A DNA stretch of 64,000 nt from Cricetomys ansorgei (Eukaryota > Chordata > Mammalia > Rodentia > Nesomyidae): assembly GCA_026225945.1 (NCBI GenBank), contig JAMJFZ010001258.1, positions 14,987,001 to 15,051,000 on the forward strand, in the 5' to 3' direction. The position numbers and the translations under genes were made by a program. Under the pieces are notes generated by a model. The model saw nothing but the letters and a program-made list of their open reading frames with translations, made no database searches and was not told the origin of the DNA. Below, piece after piece: positions 23,701 to 38,700 of the stretch. Positions within the stretch are counted from its first letter, which is position 1. Each line of letters starts with the position of its first letter.

Positions 23701-26700
23701 TTCTCTTTGCTTACATTCCACCCCCCCCCCCCCAGGGCCTTACTGTGTTGTATAAGAAGGCCTGGGATCTGGGTTTCCCTGCCTTTCCTGCTCTCCCAAG
23801 TGTTGAGATTACAGGTGGCATTGCCAACAATACATAAAAGCAGGAGGTGGGGCCCTCAGTGAGTGAAGTGCCATGTAAGGCTAAGAACTGGAGTTCTAAT
23901 CCCCAGAATCAATGTAAAGCCAGGTGCAGCAGTATACACTTGTAATAACTGGAGGCTCTAAGGCCAACTAGACTGTTTTAAACTAGGTATAAGGCAAGGC
24001 TTGGCACTCATAACTGTCCTTGGGTCTCCCCATGTATACCACGTCATATGCATGCCTACACATCCACACCTGCACCATCACAAACAATATACTTACTTTA
24101 GTTCTGTAGAAAAGTCTTGCATCTTCCCTAATATCACACTTGACATGCCTTTCCAAAGCCCCACAAAGCAGCACGAAGTGTTTCTGTGCAAAACAAAACA
24201 AATGCAATAGATGAAAACAATTCTGAAGCCTTGAAAAATAACAGACTATGCAGTTACACACTAAATTGCTTAAAACATACTTGATGAGCCCCACCAGGGA
24301 AAGCTGTTGACTTCCCTAAGAACATAATGGTTGTGATTCATTGCTAGTTAATTTAAAAACAACCACACACACAGGAACTCGGTATGGTGTGGCATGGCAT
24401 ATGCTTAATAGTTCTAGCTATGAGATAAGATGAGGCAGGAGATCACTTGAAGATCATCCTAACAAAATAGTCAGATCTTCTCTCTTGAAAAAATAAACAA
24501 ATAAAAGCAAAGCAAAAAACAAAAACACCCAAAACAAACAAGCAAAACAGACAAACTAACTAACTACCAGGCATGTAAAGTCCTTGCTACCTGTCCTGAC
24601 CTGAGTTCAACTCTCAGCACCCACAAGGTGGAATGAACATCGATCGCCGCGTGAGCTTTGGCATGCTTGTGTGCACACAATAAAACTCACAATACTTTTC
24701 TCCACCCCCTGAGTACAAAGAGTACTGTGATCACAGGCATGTGACATTATTCTTGGCTCTTACTTTAAAAATAATACCCGCCTCCTTGCCCTTTACTGGG
24801 CTTGGAGAGATGGCTTAGTAGATTTTGGTTCCTAGTATCGTATCAGGCATCTCACAGCCATCTGTTAACTGTAGCTCCAAGAGATCCAGGGTCTTTGGAC
24901 TCCAAGGGCACCTGCACTCATGTGTGCATTCCCTACATGAAGACACATACACTTACGTAAAAATAAAAGTTAAAAGTATTTCATGGGCATGTATATACCA
25001 CGATGCATGTGTGGAGATGAAAAGACAACTTTGTAGAGTCGGTTCTCTCCCCGCTTTACATGACTTCTGGGGAGAACTCAGGTTATTAGGCTTGTTCAGC
25101 AAGCACTTTACCTATTAAAACACCTTGCCTGTCTCTTTTATGCTTTTAAACTGCCTTTATTTATTCTAGTTTTCTGAGAGGTAGTCTGGCTGTATTATTC
25201 AGGCTGGCCTTGAAACCTTGGGTGCAAGCAATTCTCTTACCTACTCTCCAGAGCAGCCAGGATGAGAAAGGACTTCTGGCCTAACTTCCTCTCATCCACT
25301 AATACTTAAGATTGAAAATGGTGTCTCCAATATGTTCGGAAGTGGTTCATCACTGAGCTACATTACCAGCCTTAGAAGTTGTCCAGGCAGGCCTTGAACT
25401 TGTGATTACCTGCCTCAGCCTCCTGAGCAGATGGAATTACAGGCCTGTACCACTTATTTTTGTTGTTTGTTTCTCCCCTGCCCCCTCTCTCAAAGGGTCT
25501 CACTATGTAGCCTTGGCTGGCTTGGAACTCATTATGTAGACCAGGCTGGCCTCAAATTCAGGGAGATCCACTTGCCTCTGTTGGGGTTAAAGACAAGTAA
25601 TACTTCACTCAGCCAGGCCTGGTTTTGAAGGAATTTTTTTGGTTTTGTTCTATTTCTGAGACATGGTCTGACTCTATAGGCTAGCCTGGAACTCACTATA
25701 TAGCCCAGGCAAAAATTCATGGTAATCCTCCTTTTTCAGTCTCCAAAGACCTCAGATATGAGCCAGTATAGCCAGCAACCATAGGCATTTAATAATAAGA
25801 GCATCGAATTTATTTACTCCAAAAAGTGTTCTGCTCTGGAGAGGTTTGTATGCCTTTGCCTCAGTACTTACACCTGCACGCCAGAAGAGGGCATCTGACC
25901 CCAGTATAAATGGCTGTGAGCCACCATGTGGGTGCTGGGAATTCAACTTAGGACCTCTAGAAGAGCAGTCAGTCCCCCTAGCCACTGAGCCATCTCTCCA
26001 GCCCCCAAAATGAAATTTTTTTGTCTTTAATATTTTATTTATCTTTAGTGTTTTGCCTGCATGCCTGTGTGAGGGTGTCAGATCCCTTGGAACAGGAGGT
26101 TCAGACAGTTGTAAGTTGCCACGTGGGTGCTGGGAATTGAACCCAGGTCCTCTGGAAGAACAGCCAGTACTCTTCACTGCTGAGCCACTCTCCAACCTCC
26201 ATGAAATTCTTAAAATGGAGAGAATTCAGAAATGCATATTTGAAGTAGACTGACTCAACAGTGGTTTAATTTTGACTCGGAAGGCAAACATTTCTAAATA
26301 ACACTAGAAAATGAATTCTGTGTGTATGGCACCTACTCATGGCAGTCAGAGGCAACTCATAAGTTGTCTTTCTCCTTCCACTATGTGAGACCTGGGGATT
26401 GAGCTCAGGCTGTCAAACCTGGCAGCAACCACTTTAACCACTAAGCCATCTCCCTGGTCTCTTTAAATAAACATTTTAAAGGCATTTCAGTTTTTCTAAA
26501 GGAAAACAAAAGTGAGTGGAGTTTCAAGGGAAGAAAGTGAGAAGAGGAGGGATGAAACCAGCTAAAAGCTAGTCCATTTGGTGACCCTGGTATCTTATGA
26601 ATATATTATATTATTGTTAGATTATAGTCATTAAGCTCTACTCCAACTAACAACTATTGAGAAACAATTCTTTTCACTACAATATAGTTGCAGGTACTAT

Positions 26701-29700
26701 GACTCCCCATCTTCCAGAGCACACTTGGGTTTCTATAGCAACACCAGCCAACTTTTAGTTTTCATCCAGCACACATATGCTTACTCATATGGAGACATCT
26801 AATTATAACAACACTAAACATTACCTACCCGTTGTCCAGAAGAAAAAGAATGAGAACAACTAACTTCCCCAATTAAATGAAGAAGAATGTAGGTCAGATA
26901 ATATGCCTGTTAGAGAGATGAAGAAAATTACTACCCATGAAAAAGCTAGCAATAAATACCACCCCAGTCTATTGATTAGCAAAATTGCCCAGAAAAGACA
27001 GGATTTAACTTAGTTTGTGAGGAAGGAAAAGCCATGCACTTAAATCGGACTTTCTGATTTCTAAATTAAGTGCTTTCTACTTACCACATTACAACTGCTT
27101 ACAACTGCCACAGCAGAGCATATTAAACTACTAACAACTACTCTTTCACCCCAAACTCTCATCTCTATTGAAAAATTGACAGCAATAAATTCTAAAACAT
27201 TGTTTACTGTATGCCCCTATAAATTCTCTGAACTCTAGTGCTGGATACCTGCTTTTCAAGTTCTAAATGAAGACTGTCATCAATAGTCCCATTTGGCTGT
27301 TCAGCCCTTTTCTTCAAGACCATTTTCTTCAACAGGTCAGAAGGCTTCATTTGCACTAGATATCGATGTAGGACTGAGATCTATCAAGAGAAGAGACTAG
27401 TCAATTCTAAGCAGCACAGTGCTTTTTCCTGAGCACTGAGTGCTCAGGAATCCCAGAGTGCCTACTGTCATTCTAGCTCCTTTTCCTGGCTCAATGATAC
27501 CCATTTTTCTGTTTACTTCAAAGTCCTCAAATGTTTCAGAAGGTGTTTTATGCTAAGATTTAGTATTTGTAATTTAAGATAAATTCTTAGGACAAGATCA
27601 AATGATATTATAATAGAGGCCATTGAATTCTAGAAAAGAAGCACTATCTAGCCAATGGCTCAAGCTTGCAATTCCAACATTTGAGGCTGAAGTAGGAGGA
27701 TCACTGGGAGTTCAAGGCCTACTGGACTATTAGTGAGTGGCAAGTCTGGCTGACATCAAGCAGTAAGCCTGACAGCTAATTATTCATGCAGTTCTCTTTT
27801 CTATAGATGTAAAAGGAAAAGGTGATAGACAGATGAATGCTAGTAAGGCTAAAAACAGAAGTCCTTTCTTGGATCCCTTGGTGGCTATGAATATTGCTGA
27901 ATGGACTGAGAACTTTTAATTATCCTAGTGGCTCAGGAATGGTACCCCATGTATCTATAATCAAATCTACTTCCAGCTAGGGTGGCAGTCAGTTCTGTCC
28001 CACAGTGTCTTATGCATATTCAAATACTGTTCTTAAATGTAATGGTTTACACTACTATATTACATCTTCCAAAGGAGAGTTAGTCTCATTTATTAATTCC
28101 TAGGTCATAATCTAGTACCTTATAGTGGATTACAATTCAAACAAGAACAATACAGGGACATCCAGACAAAGTTTTATGAATTTGCAATTCAATGAAGGGC
28201 AGTGCTATCAATGTTTGCCAACATCGTCAGATCAGAATGGCATTCCTATATGATGTTTACACATATTCATATCTATCTACCATACCCTCCACTGAACAAG
28301 TACAAGAGGCAAGCCACATCAAGTTCTATGATCTATAAAGACCTCTTATATTAAACCAGGTATACAATGTGGTTAATAGCTCTGCAATTTCTAATCCTAT
28401 GATCACACTGCTTATCTTTGGAAATTGACTTCTCAATGTCATAGTTGCTAATTGTACATTATGATTTTCTCAATAGTTTATTTACAGATTAATTCACCTG
28501 TCTATAACTGTCTTATAGGGTAGAGGTTATAACATCTCCATTGTACAGATGAAGAAATTGGATCTTTTTTATTAGGTACAATGCAAAAGATTACATCAAC
28601 AGTATCATGCTTGAAAGTTGAGTTTAATCAGGACTTTTTTTGTCTTTCTGAAACAGAGTTTCTCTGTGTAGCCTGGGCTGCTTTAGAACTCTATAGACCA
28701 GGCTGTCCTCTAACTCAAGAGATCCACCTGCCTCTGCCCTCAAGTGCTGAGATTAAAGTCATGAGTCACCACATCCAGCTAACCAGGACTTCTGATTTAG
28801 GATTCATCAAACTTCCCAACATCTCACAAACTCATTTATCAGAAACAAAATTGTATTTATACCTGAAGATTATTGGCATTAGGAATATCTTCGTGTTTCT
28901 CCTCCAAAAGCTTTGAGATAATCACCAGACTGAGGCACTGCCTTAGTTGCCTGGAATTAAAAATGAAAAGTATTTGTAATATATTTAAACAATACTGCTT
29001 GACAAACAAGTAAATGAGCCAAGAGGAATCTCATAGTTTTTAAGGCTGTGTGAGAAGAAACCAATTGTTAGTGAAAAATATGTGCACATGAAGTTGGAAC
29101 TGCCTAGGGCTGAGGATATAGTTCAGCTGGCAGAGTGCCTACCCAGTATGCACCAAGCCCTGGTGTGGTGGTGCAAGCCTGTAGTCCTAGTGCTCAGCAA
29201 GAAGATCAGGAGTTCAAGGTCACCCTCTACCCTATGATGAGTTTCAGACTTAGCTTCAGCTACTAAGAATTTGTCTCAAAAAAAAAAAAAAAAAAAGTGG
29301 GTCTCTATGAGTTTGAGGCCAGCCTGGTCGATAGAGTAAGTTCCAGGACAGCTAGAGTTGCAGCAGGAAAACCCTGTTTTGAGAAAACCAACCCAACTCA
29401 AACCAACTAAATAAACAAACAAAAAAAGATGAATAGAGGGGACTACAGAGATGGCTTAGCAGTTAAGAGCACTGACTACTCTTCCAGAGGTCTGGAGTTC
29501 AATTCCCAGCAACCACATGGTGGCTCACCATCATCTATAATAGGATCTGATGCCCTCTTCTGGCATTCAGATGTACATGTAGACAAAACACTCAGACAGA
29601 AATAAATAAATCTTAAAAAAAAAAAAAAAGAAAAAAAGATGAATAGAAATAAAAGTCCCAGTTGGGCAGTGGTGGCACACACCTTTAATCCCAGCACCTG

Positions 29701-32700
29701 GGAGGCAGAGGCAGGTGGATCTCTGTGAGTTCGAGGCCAGCCTGGTCTACAGAGTGAGTTCCAGGACAGCCAGAGTTACAACAGAGAAACCTTGTCTCGA
29801 AAAACAAAGCAAAACAAAAACCAAATAAAAAGAAATAAAAGTATCAAGTTGTTGGGCATGATGGCATAGATCTGTCAATTTAACACTCAAGAGAGGCTGA
29901 GACAAGAGGATTATGATTTTGAGGCCAGCTATCTCAGAATAAGATCCCCAAAGTATTTAACTAGTGTTCACATTATAAAACATTTTGATTTTTATCTCAC
30001 TTTTCAATACCTTCCACGAGATGTCCAGTTAGGGACTAGCTGTACCAACCACAGCAGGTTGTGAGGATGACTGGAAAGTTCATTTATGCCCAGACAGAGT
30101 TCATGTACCTGAAAAAAGAGAACAAGCCCATAATTACATCTACATACTTTCTTGTCTTGATGGAAGCCACTAAAATATTAATCTGAATTTTTTAAAACAC
30201 ATGCCATTTTGAACCCTCTAAAATGCAAGTAATACAAATTCCGTTTTTTCTTTTTTAATTTTTCAAGACAGGGTTTCTCTGTATAACCCTGGCTGTCCTG
30301 GAACTCGCTCTGTAGACCAAGCAGGCCTTAAACTTCAGAGATCTGCCTGCCTCTGCCTCCCCGGGTGCTGGGATTTAAGGTGGGAGCCACCACCATCCGG
30401 CATTCTGTTTTTTCTTAAGGTGCCATAGAATGGTCCCATACATCCCATCACTCTCACATTGTTGCTACACCTTTACTCTATCTATACGTGATGGTCTTGA
30501 AAGAATAAAATTTTCAAATACCAGTCCCCCCCAAGTATGTACAAGATACACACACACACACACACTACACAATGACTGTAAATTCTTCTACTCTTGGATC
30601 CAATTACAGTGTATTTGTTTTCTTCTGGCAATGGAGCCTAGCTTTATACTTGCTAGGCATGTATTCAACCTCTGAACTCTATCTCTGGCTCTCTAGCTGT
30701 TTATCTTGATATTAAAAACCAACAGCTGCTTCAAAATAACCGGACGAGCAGGGGAAGTAAGTATAGGGTATGATTAACAGATCAGATAAGATGGATTATC
30801 TACTGATAAAGTTTGGAGCTTGGTGACAGTTACACAGGAGTTGATTGCACATTTCCCTGCTTCAGTGGGTATTTAAAAACTTCCACCAGAAATGGCTGAA
30901 AGTGTAACTATAAAAAGGCTTAATTAAATTACTCATGCTTAGCCCCCACATGGCTATTTAAGTCCAACTCAATTTGGTTGCACTTATGCTCAAAGGCCAT
31001 TTCAGAAAGGCCTTCCTTGAAGGCCTCAGATGACATCACTGCAGCCCTGCTGTGCTAGCCTTGCCACCTGGCCACCCTTTATCTTAGTTTGCAATGCTTG
31101 ATCACAGCCTCAGGTGTTGCATCTGCACTCCTTCATTCGTCCTCTGACTACTGAGTGCTAAGACAGCCCAACGAGGGCAAAGGTGTGAGTTGCTACAACC
31201 TGTGAGTGCTCAGGCAGTAAATCTTCAATAAAATGTTGAAAAGACAGCTACTTTTAGGAAAAACTCAGTTATTAACTTAAATAACACACTTCCAGCAAAC
31301 AGTGCCTTCCTCAGCTACTTTTCATTGTTAAACTTTTTAACTGAGTTTAGAATTTTTGAATCTGAATGTTATCAAACATTGTGATGCTGTACAAGACCTA
31401 GGGCTTCGTTTTTAGACTGATCTCCTATAGCCACTGCGTAGCTCATGAGGACCCTATTAGCTTTCCAACTCCCTGCCTTTACTCCTAGATGCTAGAATTA
31501 CAGGTATGCATCACTATCCTTGGCTGCAGCACTGAAACTTTAAGAAACGTTACCTTTGTGTTCCAATCTCTGATGTTTTTCATGAGATTTATCAGGAGGC
31601 TTTGAAAGTCTACTAACGGAATCTGTTTTAGCTCTTTTTCCAAACTCATTTTAAACAGCATTAAAATCAGCAACATTATTTCTCGATCTTGATAACCTTC
31701 TGGGTGTATAGATGTACACAAGCCTAGAAACTGCCAGAAATGCACAAAGGAAAAAAATTACCTCAAGAGTTTAAATTATATTCTTGGCAAAAGATTTATA
31801 AAAGGACCAAATAGATAGTAAGTATCAGATGTCTAGAAAAGGCAAGAAACACAACACAAATAGAATGAAAGGCTAAGTATTTTCTTCTCCATTTTCAATA
31901 TTATTGATTGGATTCTATAAAATGTTTTTACACTGCAATTACTTCTTGGTCACTAAATCATACTGTAACACTTTAACAGTGAAGGGAACCTGAAGTTCCC
32001 TTTTGCTTTTAATATTAAACAACCACAAAACTGGTTCTGGCTCTTTGCTACAGATATACAAAGTCTTTCCTACCTTAACCACATTTAAAATGTTGGTTTC
32101 AGGAAGAGTTGAAAAAACTTGATTACATGACGAATCTTCAGTTCCTCTTCCCCCCAGTGTTTTCTGTGTTTCAGAACTATTGAGAAGGGAATAAAGCATG
32201 TTTCAGAACCATTGGTAAAGTAGTATGGAATCAGGCATAAAATACTCACTGTAGAAAACTCTGAACAACTACTTTGAGACAGGATCTTACTATGCTGCCC
32301 AGGCAAGCCTCGAACTTACACTCACCCTACCTCAACCTGAGAAGCCACTGTACCAAGCTTAGTTCTCATTTGAAAAGGATTACTCTCCTTAATGCTCCTG
32401 GTGTCAGAAAGCTATGTAAAATAGGGTGAATATAATAATAATGAACTTATGTTAGGCCCTATGAGTGACCTAAAGAAACTGCCAAACTAACATAAAGAAA
32501 TAATTACAGCGGCTAAGGAGACAGCTCAGGGGGTAAGAGTCTCTGCTATGCAACATGAAGATTAGAGTTTGAACCTCCAACAACCATGTAAAAGTCAAGG
32601 CATGGCAATAAGTGTCTGAAATTCTAGCACTAGGAGATAGAAAGAGGTAAATCCCAAGAGCTCACTGGCCAGCCTAGCTGAAAGGTAAGTTTCTGGTTCA

Positions 32701-35700
32701 GTGAGAAGATCTTGCCTCAAGGCTTGCGGGTGGGAAGTCTTACAAGAAGATATTCAACCTCTTGCACTGGCCTCTGCAGGTGCATGCACAGAGGAGTAGG
32801 TACAGGCACACTTATACACCACACACAGAACAATACACACGAGTGTGCACACATGCCAATTCTAAGTATGTGAATTTCATAAAGGTTCATGAAAAAAGGA
32901 GATGCATGAACTTGGCAATTATTTGTGTATGTGTTGGTTTGTAAACACGAGTGTAGTGCCAATGGAACCAGAAGAGGGCATTGGAACCACTGGAGCTACA
33001 ATTATAGATTATGGGGAATCAAACTTAGGTCTTTTAGAAGAGTAGTATGTGTTCTTAACAATCTCTGCAGTCTCTAAATTTGACTTTTGAGACGTATTTT
33101 ACTTAAAAAAAACAACAAACTCAGTAAGATTTATTTGGCTAAAAACAAACCCAAAACCCTATCAGAAGATTTGCCTTCCCAATTGGGCTTTCAGCCACTT
33201 GCTTCCTTTTCTCACAGATACTATTGGTTTTAGTCCTTCCTTCCACAAGCATCTTATATATAAAAAGGAAACACGAATATAGTATCCTGTGCTTGGAGAA
33301 CATGCAGCTGGTCTTTGTTACCAGGTCTTGGCAAGTTTTTTTTTTTTTTTTTTTTTTTTTTTTGTGGGGGGAAGGGGTTTGAGATAATGTTTCTCTGTTG
33401 TAACTCTGGCTGTCCTGGAACTCACTCTATAGACTAGGCTGGCCGGAACTTACAGAGATCTGCCTTCCTCTGCCTCCTGAGTGCTGGGATTAAAGACATG
33501 TGCCACCACAGCCTGTCAGCAAAGTGTTCTTAATTGCTGAAACTCCCTTCATGTAGGTAAGTTGACTCATGAAGACCACAGTAACCAACTGGTGATTAGT
33601 GGGTTAAAAATTAAGTTCCACCCAGAGGGTCTAGAGATCAAATTAATCATCAAACGGTCAATGTTTTTATACACCATCCTTGTGTAATGGAACCTCTCTA
33701 AGTACTCTTAAGTTGGTCAGGAGAGACGGCTTGGTGGTTAAGAGTGTGTATTGCTCTTGTAAAGGACTGGAGTCTACCCACCCCCACTCCAATCAGCACC
33801 CAGAGCAGACTGCTCACAACCACCAGTTGCTGCAGGGGATCTGACCCATATCTGGCCTCTGTGGACTCTGCACCCACATGGTATTCACTCAGACTCACAT
33901 ATACTCATAAAAGCAGAAAGGAAAACAACAACCTCTCCCCTAATATTTTGATGTTTAGGGAAAAAAACCACACATCTGGTATCAGAATAGAATGTTTTCA
34001 GCCTTTCACAATGCCCTCTGCACCCACTTTACTACAAATAGTGGCATACTGTGTGCTGTTTTTAACTTCGTTTCTCTTAGCAATCAATGTACTTTGAAGA
34101 TCCTTCCACACCTGTTTGTGAGGAATTTCTCTTTTTTCTTTTGTGCCCCATTACTTTAATGAGGGCTACTTGCATGAGCATGAGTGGGGATTTACTTCTT
34201 GGGCACGGCTGTTACCAGTGGCCACAGCAAAGAGCAAGATGATGCCTGCTCTCCTTGCTATCATATACTGCCATGAGTGGAGGTGGGGAAGGTCCTCATC
34301 CGACTTGTGCAGGTAGGTAACCTCCACAGCTAAGTTTATAGGTACAACAGCCACACCATGCCTAGAAAACTGTACACTTCCCAGCTCTCTTTCACATCTC
34401 TCAGCTTGCACACTCTCTCTGTTTGCTCTTCTGTGGTATTCCCTGGAAGTTTTTGTTTCTGAGATGGCCTCACTCTGTAACCCAGGCTGGCACGGAGCTA
34501 TGCAGCCCAAGCTACTCTCTATGAAATGGTGATCCTCCTGTCTCAGTCTCAAATGCTGGGATAACAAACATGATCACTTAAAAAAAAGAGAGAAAAACAA
34601 AACAGGGTAACTATAGCCATGGCTGGCCTGGAAATCACTATCCTAAGCTAGTCTTGAACTCAGCCTCAGGAAGCTGCCTGCCTCATTCTCCCATGTGCTG
34701 AGATCAAGGTGTCAGCCACTACACCCAGCAATTTTTTTTTTAAACAAGTGGATAACAAGTGTATAACCTTCAGCCAATTACTTCCTCTTTCTGTACCCAA
34801 CTCACTTGTAAAATGGGAATGAGTAGCTTTAATATTTGTAGTTTTCTATATTAAGTAAGATACTATGTCAAATCCTAAGCTGTGTCTGGCACACAGCAAG
34901 TATTATATAAAGCTGTGATGCAATGATGAGAAAAAATAAGAGGCAGATCAATCTGGTAAGAAAAAAGGCTAAAGAACAAAACAGAAAATTGGTCAGAGGC
35001 CCAGCATTTCCTGTCTGTTAGGTTAAGGCTGGAAGATCTCAGTTTAAGCCTAGACTGAGGTGACCCTCATCTCTAGAGGAAAAAAATTAGGAAAATTAGA
35101 GAATAGGTCAGTAATCGACGTAAAGGTACAGAGATTTCTTCTAAAAGTGAAGTTTTGGGGAAAAAAAATGTTTGTCAGGCTTGGCCTGAAAAGACTTAAG
35201 CCTGATACTAGGCATGTGAAGGAAGAAACAGCTCTGGGACAGGCGAAGCAAGAGAGACTGGGCTGTGAGAATGGATGGGGATATCAACTCAAAATAGTAG
35301 AATGGCTCTTTGGCCTCGATGGTAGAAGCAAGATGATGAGGGATGCCATCTTTTGGAAAGTATTGCAATAGACACACATGCTGTGCTGCCACTGTGGCTC
35401 TAAGGCCTATTCCTAAGAATATACCATTTTTTTTTCTTCCCCGAGGCAGGGTTTCTCTGTTGTAATGCTGGCCGTCCTGGAACTCAGTCTGTAGACCAGG
35501 CTGGCCTTGAACTCACAGAGATCTACCTGCTCTGCTTCCTGAGTTCTGGGATTAAAGACGTGTGCCATCAGCCCCCAGGCATATTTTTTTATTTTTATGA
35601 ATTTCTAATCAGTTGTATGATCCAACTCCTTCCCATCCCCCAAAATCCTGCTGACATTTAGTCCTGGATCTGAACACTCAGGCTAAAGTTCCACGCTGGA

Positions 35701-38700
35701 ATACACAGTAGCCTTTCCATTTTACAATCTTTTTTGTCTTTAGTAATTTACATATGCGCATTTCTAGTTGGGTTTATTTCTAGAAACAACCCCCCACCCC
35801 CACTAAATTCCTTTCTTTTGGCATACTTTGAAAATTACTTACTAGTCAGATACCTGAAGGTTACTGGCTTCTCTTTATAAATTTTACACTCTGGTATCCA
35901 TACCAAATATTTGTCATAGTCTCTCTATTGGTTTTAGGTCTTTATGCATAGACTGAATCATTTATCAAATTATTGTTTACCAAGTTCTTTCCAATTTTTA
36001 TGGCTTTCCCTCCCTCTTGTTTAACCACTTTGCCCAATAAATATATGCGTAACATTAAAAAAATTAAATTTACTGAGGGTGGGTATGTAGGTGGGTGGGT
36101 AGATGGTATGTAAGTTTGTGTTTATGTGCCAAGGCTCTGGTACAGGTCAGAGGACAACTTTTGGGAGTCAAGTTATTTCCTTCTGCCATGTGTCCCAAAG
36201 ACAGAACTGAGGTAAGGTTTTATCAGGCTACACGGGAAGTGCTTTTACCTGATGAGCCATCTTGCTGGCCTAGTAAAACAATGTTAAATAACAATGAGAA
36301 GACTTTAAAACTCTTTATAGGAATGTTTCTATTATTTCCACATTAAACATGAGGACAACTTTTAGATTAGGGCAGACATTAAGAAAGTAAATATTTCATG
36401 ACTGATTTCAGCTTTAAATTTATTAAGTCAAGAATGAATACTTAATTTATTAAATCAATTATAATGACAATGAAAGGATATCATTAAAAATCATGGGGGC
36501 ACATGGCTTTAATTTTAGCACTTGGGAGGCAGAGGCAGGTGGATTTCTGTTAGTTCAAGACCAGCCTGCTCTACATAGCAAGTTCCACATCAGGTAGGGC
36601 TACAGAGTAAGATCCTGTCTCAGAAAAGCCCAAAAGATCTTTTTGGTATTTACTATGAAAAGAAAACTTACATTAGATTGTCTTCATTAAAGTCTGGCTG
36701 AAGAGTCTCCAGAGGAAACAAAGATCCAAAACCAATGCCCATGTTGAAAAACACAGCCGCTATGTCAGACAACGATGGGATCCAGGGCCAAACTGGTGAG
36801 TCACTGAAAGTATCTGGTTAACATAAGAAGTTACTTTAATTCAAACTACTCATGTACAAAGCCACATTGCAAAGTGATAGCCTGCTTGCGAAGTAGATTA
36901 TTGTTTTTTTCTTCTCTTTCTTTTTTTTGAGACAAGAGTCTCACAATACAGCCTATGCTGGGACTACAGGCAGATGTCACCATACTTGGCTTTTATCTCA
37001 ATGATTTAAAAACTGATAGGTTACCAATATAGTTAAGCAACAGACCACAGAAAGTATAATTCACCAGACTGAACTAATTAAAAAAAAATCCTGATGATCC
37101 AAAGAGTTTATAGTAGTAAGGAAATGACGAATTTTGAAACGACTAGACATAACACTGATTAAAATCCTAACTACCATTAACACCGGAAGACCTTATCATC
37201 TTCAATGTCCTTACAGTCTTCATCCCTCAAATATGTGATTGGCTAAACCACAATGCTTCTTGTATAGAAAGGGCTTTCAAAGGTGAGAAAGCAACTCTTA
37301 CACCATAGATGGTTTCAATTTGCCTTATGCATTATTAACTCAATACTGTTGTTTATCCATAAGCCAATCAAAATCAGTTGGGTAAAGCTGAGCCCAGTGG
37401 TGTACACTTGGAATCCTAGCCCTCAGAAGGTTGATGTAGAGGATCAAGAGTTCAAGGCCAGTCTAGATAACAAAGTTAGAGGATACCCTGAGCTACATAA
37501 GGTTTGTCAAACAATAACAACTAAACCTAAATAATAAAAAAAATTTTAATTGGGTGATTTAACATATAGATAAGCTTCCATCTATTTCTACTGACCCTAT
37601 AAAATAACTTATGTATTATATATTAAGGGTTGTCATCTGTAAGATCTTACATTTTTTTCCTCAAAGAGCACAGAAAATCAGCCACTTGTTCTTTGACTGT
37701 AATTTCATTTCATTTTTAAAGAAGTGATTATAAAAAATAATTTTGGAACTAGGGATATAGGCCAGGTAAAATGCAGTTTAGCATTCATGAGGCTCCACGT
37801 TTAATCTTGAGTACCAGCAAAAACAAAACAAAAACACAACTCTAACACTTAGCAATCTGAAAGAGATCATGTAATAAGCAACAACACACACTACAAATCA
37901 ACTTATGTATGTACTCACCGTTTCTAATGGTTATTTCCATCAACGTACTTAAAATCTGTACTGACACAATACAATTTGTGTGAATTGACATCATCTGTCA
38001 AAAACAGGTAAATAACAAAGTATTAGGAAGAAAGAAGACATGAGTTTAATATTTGCTAGGTCCATATAAGTTATTTTAACAAGAGGATGTTCTTAATCCT
38101 AGTTCCTTAGGAGGCTAAGGCTAGAAGACTATGAATCTGAGTCCAGCCTGGGCAAAGTAGCAATACGCTATCTCCAAAAGTTTTATGTGCTTCACTTAAC
38201 GCAATAACTTAGGGGTTTTCATTATATATATAAACAGACCAATACCTTACCAATGGGTTTATAATAGATACATAGGAGATGAAAACAAACACATGTCAGG
38301 TGTTTCCATTCTAACAGGCTACTTTGTTTCTGTTGTTTTTTATTTTTGCAATTTTTACTTGTAATTAGATAATTAACACATCAAACTACAAAAAGTCACT
38401 TCTCTGGGATCTAGCAGGACTCCTAGCTGAACATCAAAGGGGCTGGGAAGATGCTCCATCCTTAGGACTCACATAAAACCCATGTACAGTCAGTTGGGCA
38501 TGGTGGTGCACGCCTTTAATCCCAGAATTTGGGAGGCAGAGGCAGGCAGATCTCTTCTGAGTTTGAGGCCATCCTGGTCTATACAGAGTTCCAGGCTATC
38601 TAGGGCTATGTAGTGAGATCTCATCTTAAATACAAGCAAACAAACAAACCTAAGTATGGTGGTATTTTTTTTTAATATCTTATTTGTTATTTTTATGTGT

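Larger units (their letters stand above)
20365..24096 (-). other. SLF2 intron 18
   Basis: 3.7 kb of dense SINEs: B1 antisense 20,762-20,904, B3 antisense 20,920-21,125, B1 sense 21,158-21,290, B3 sense 21,603-21,812, B1 antisense 22,225-22,358, B1 sense 22,376-22,492, B3-like 23,130-23,340 and B1 sense 23,371-23,520. A poly-C run sits at about 23,719-23,734. No exon seen. Confidence 0.7.
32177..36671 (-). other. SLF2 intron 11
   Basis: 4.5 kb. SINEs include antisense B1 at 33,335-33,520 (after a 27-base T run), B3-like sense 33,715-33,930, antisense B1s at 34,440-34,580, 34,600-34,735 and 35,430-35,580, and a sense B1 at 36,490-36,640. No exon seen. Confidence 0.7.

Noticed and set aside
25752..26195. 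147-residue minus-strand open frame
   Set aside because: Translation of two B2/B3 SINEs (repeated CSSRGPxxNSQHPxG pattern seen in every B2/B3 read-through).
31939..32073. Extension of the exon 12 open frame past the donor to a stop
   Set aside because: A good GTAGGA donor and exact phase match with exon 13 ([12 protein letters not shown]) show this is intron; a retained-intron form is possible but unsupported.
34166..34567. 133-residue minus-strand open frame
   Set aside because: Much of it reads through antisense B1 sequence; lacks splice context that fits SLF2 phases.
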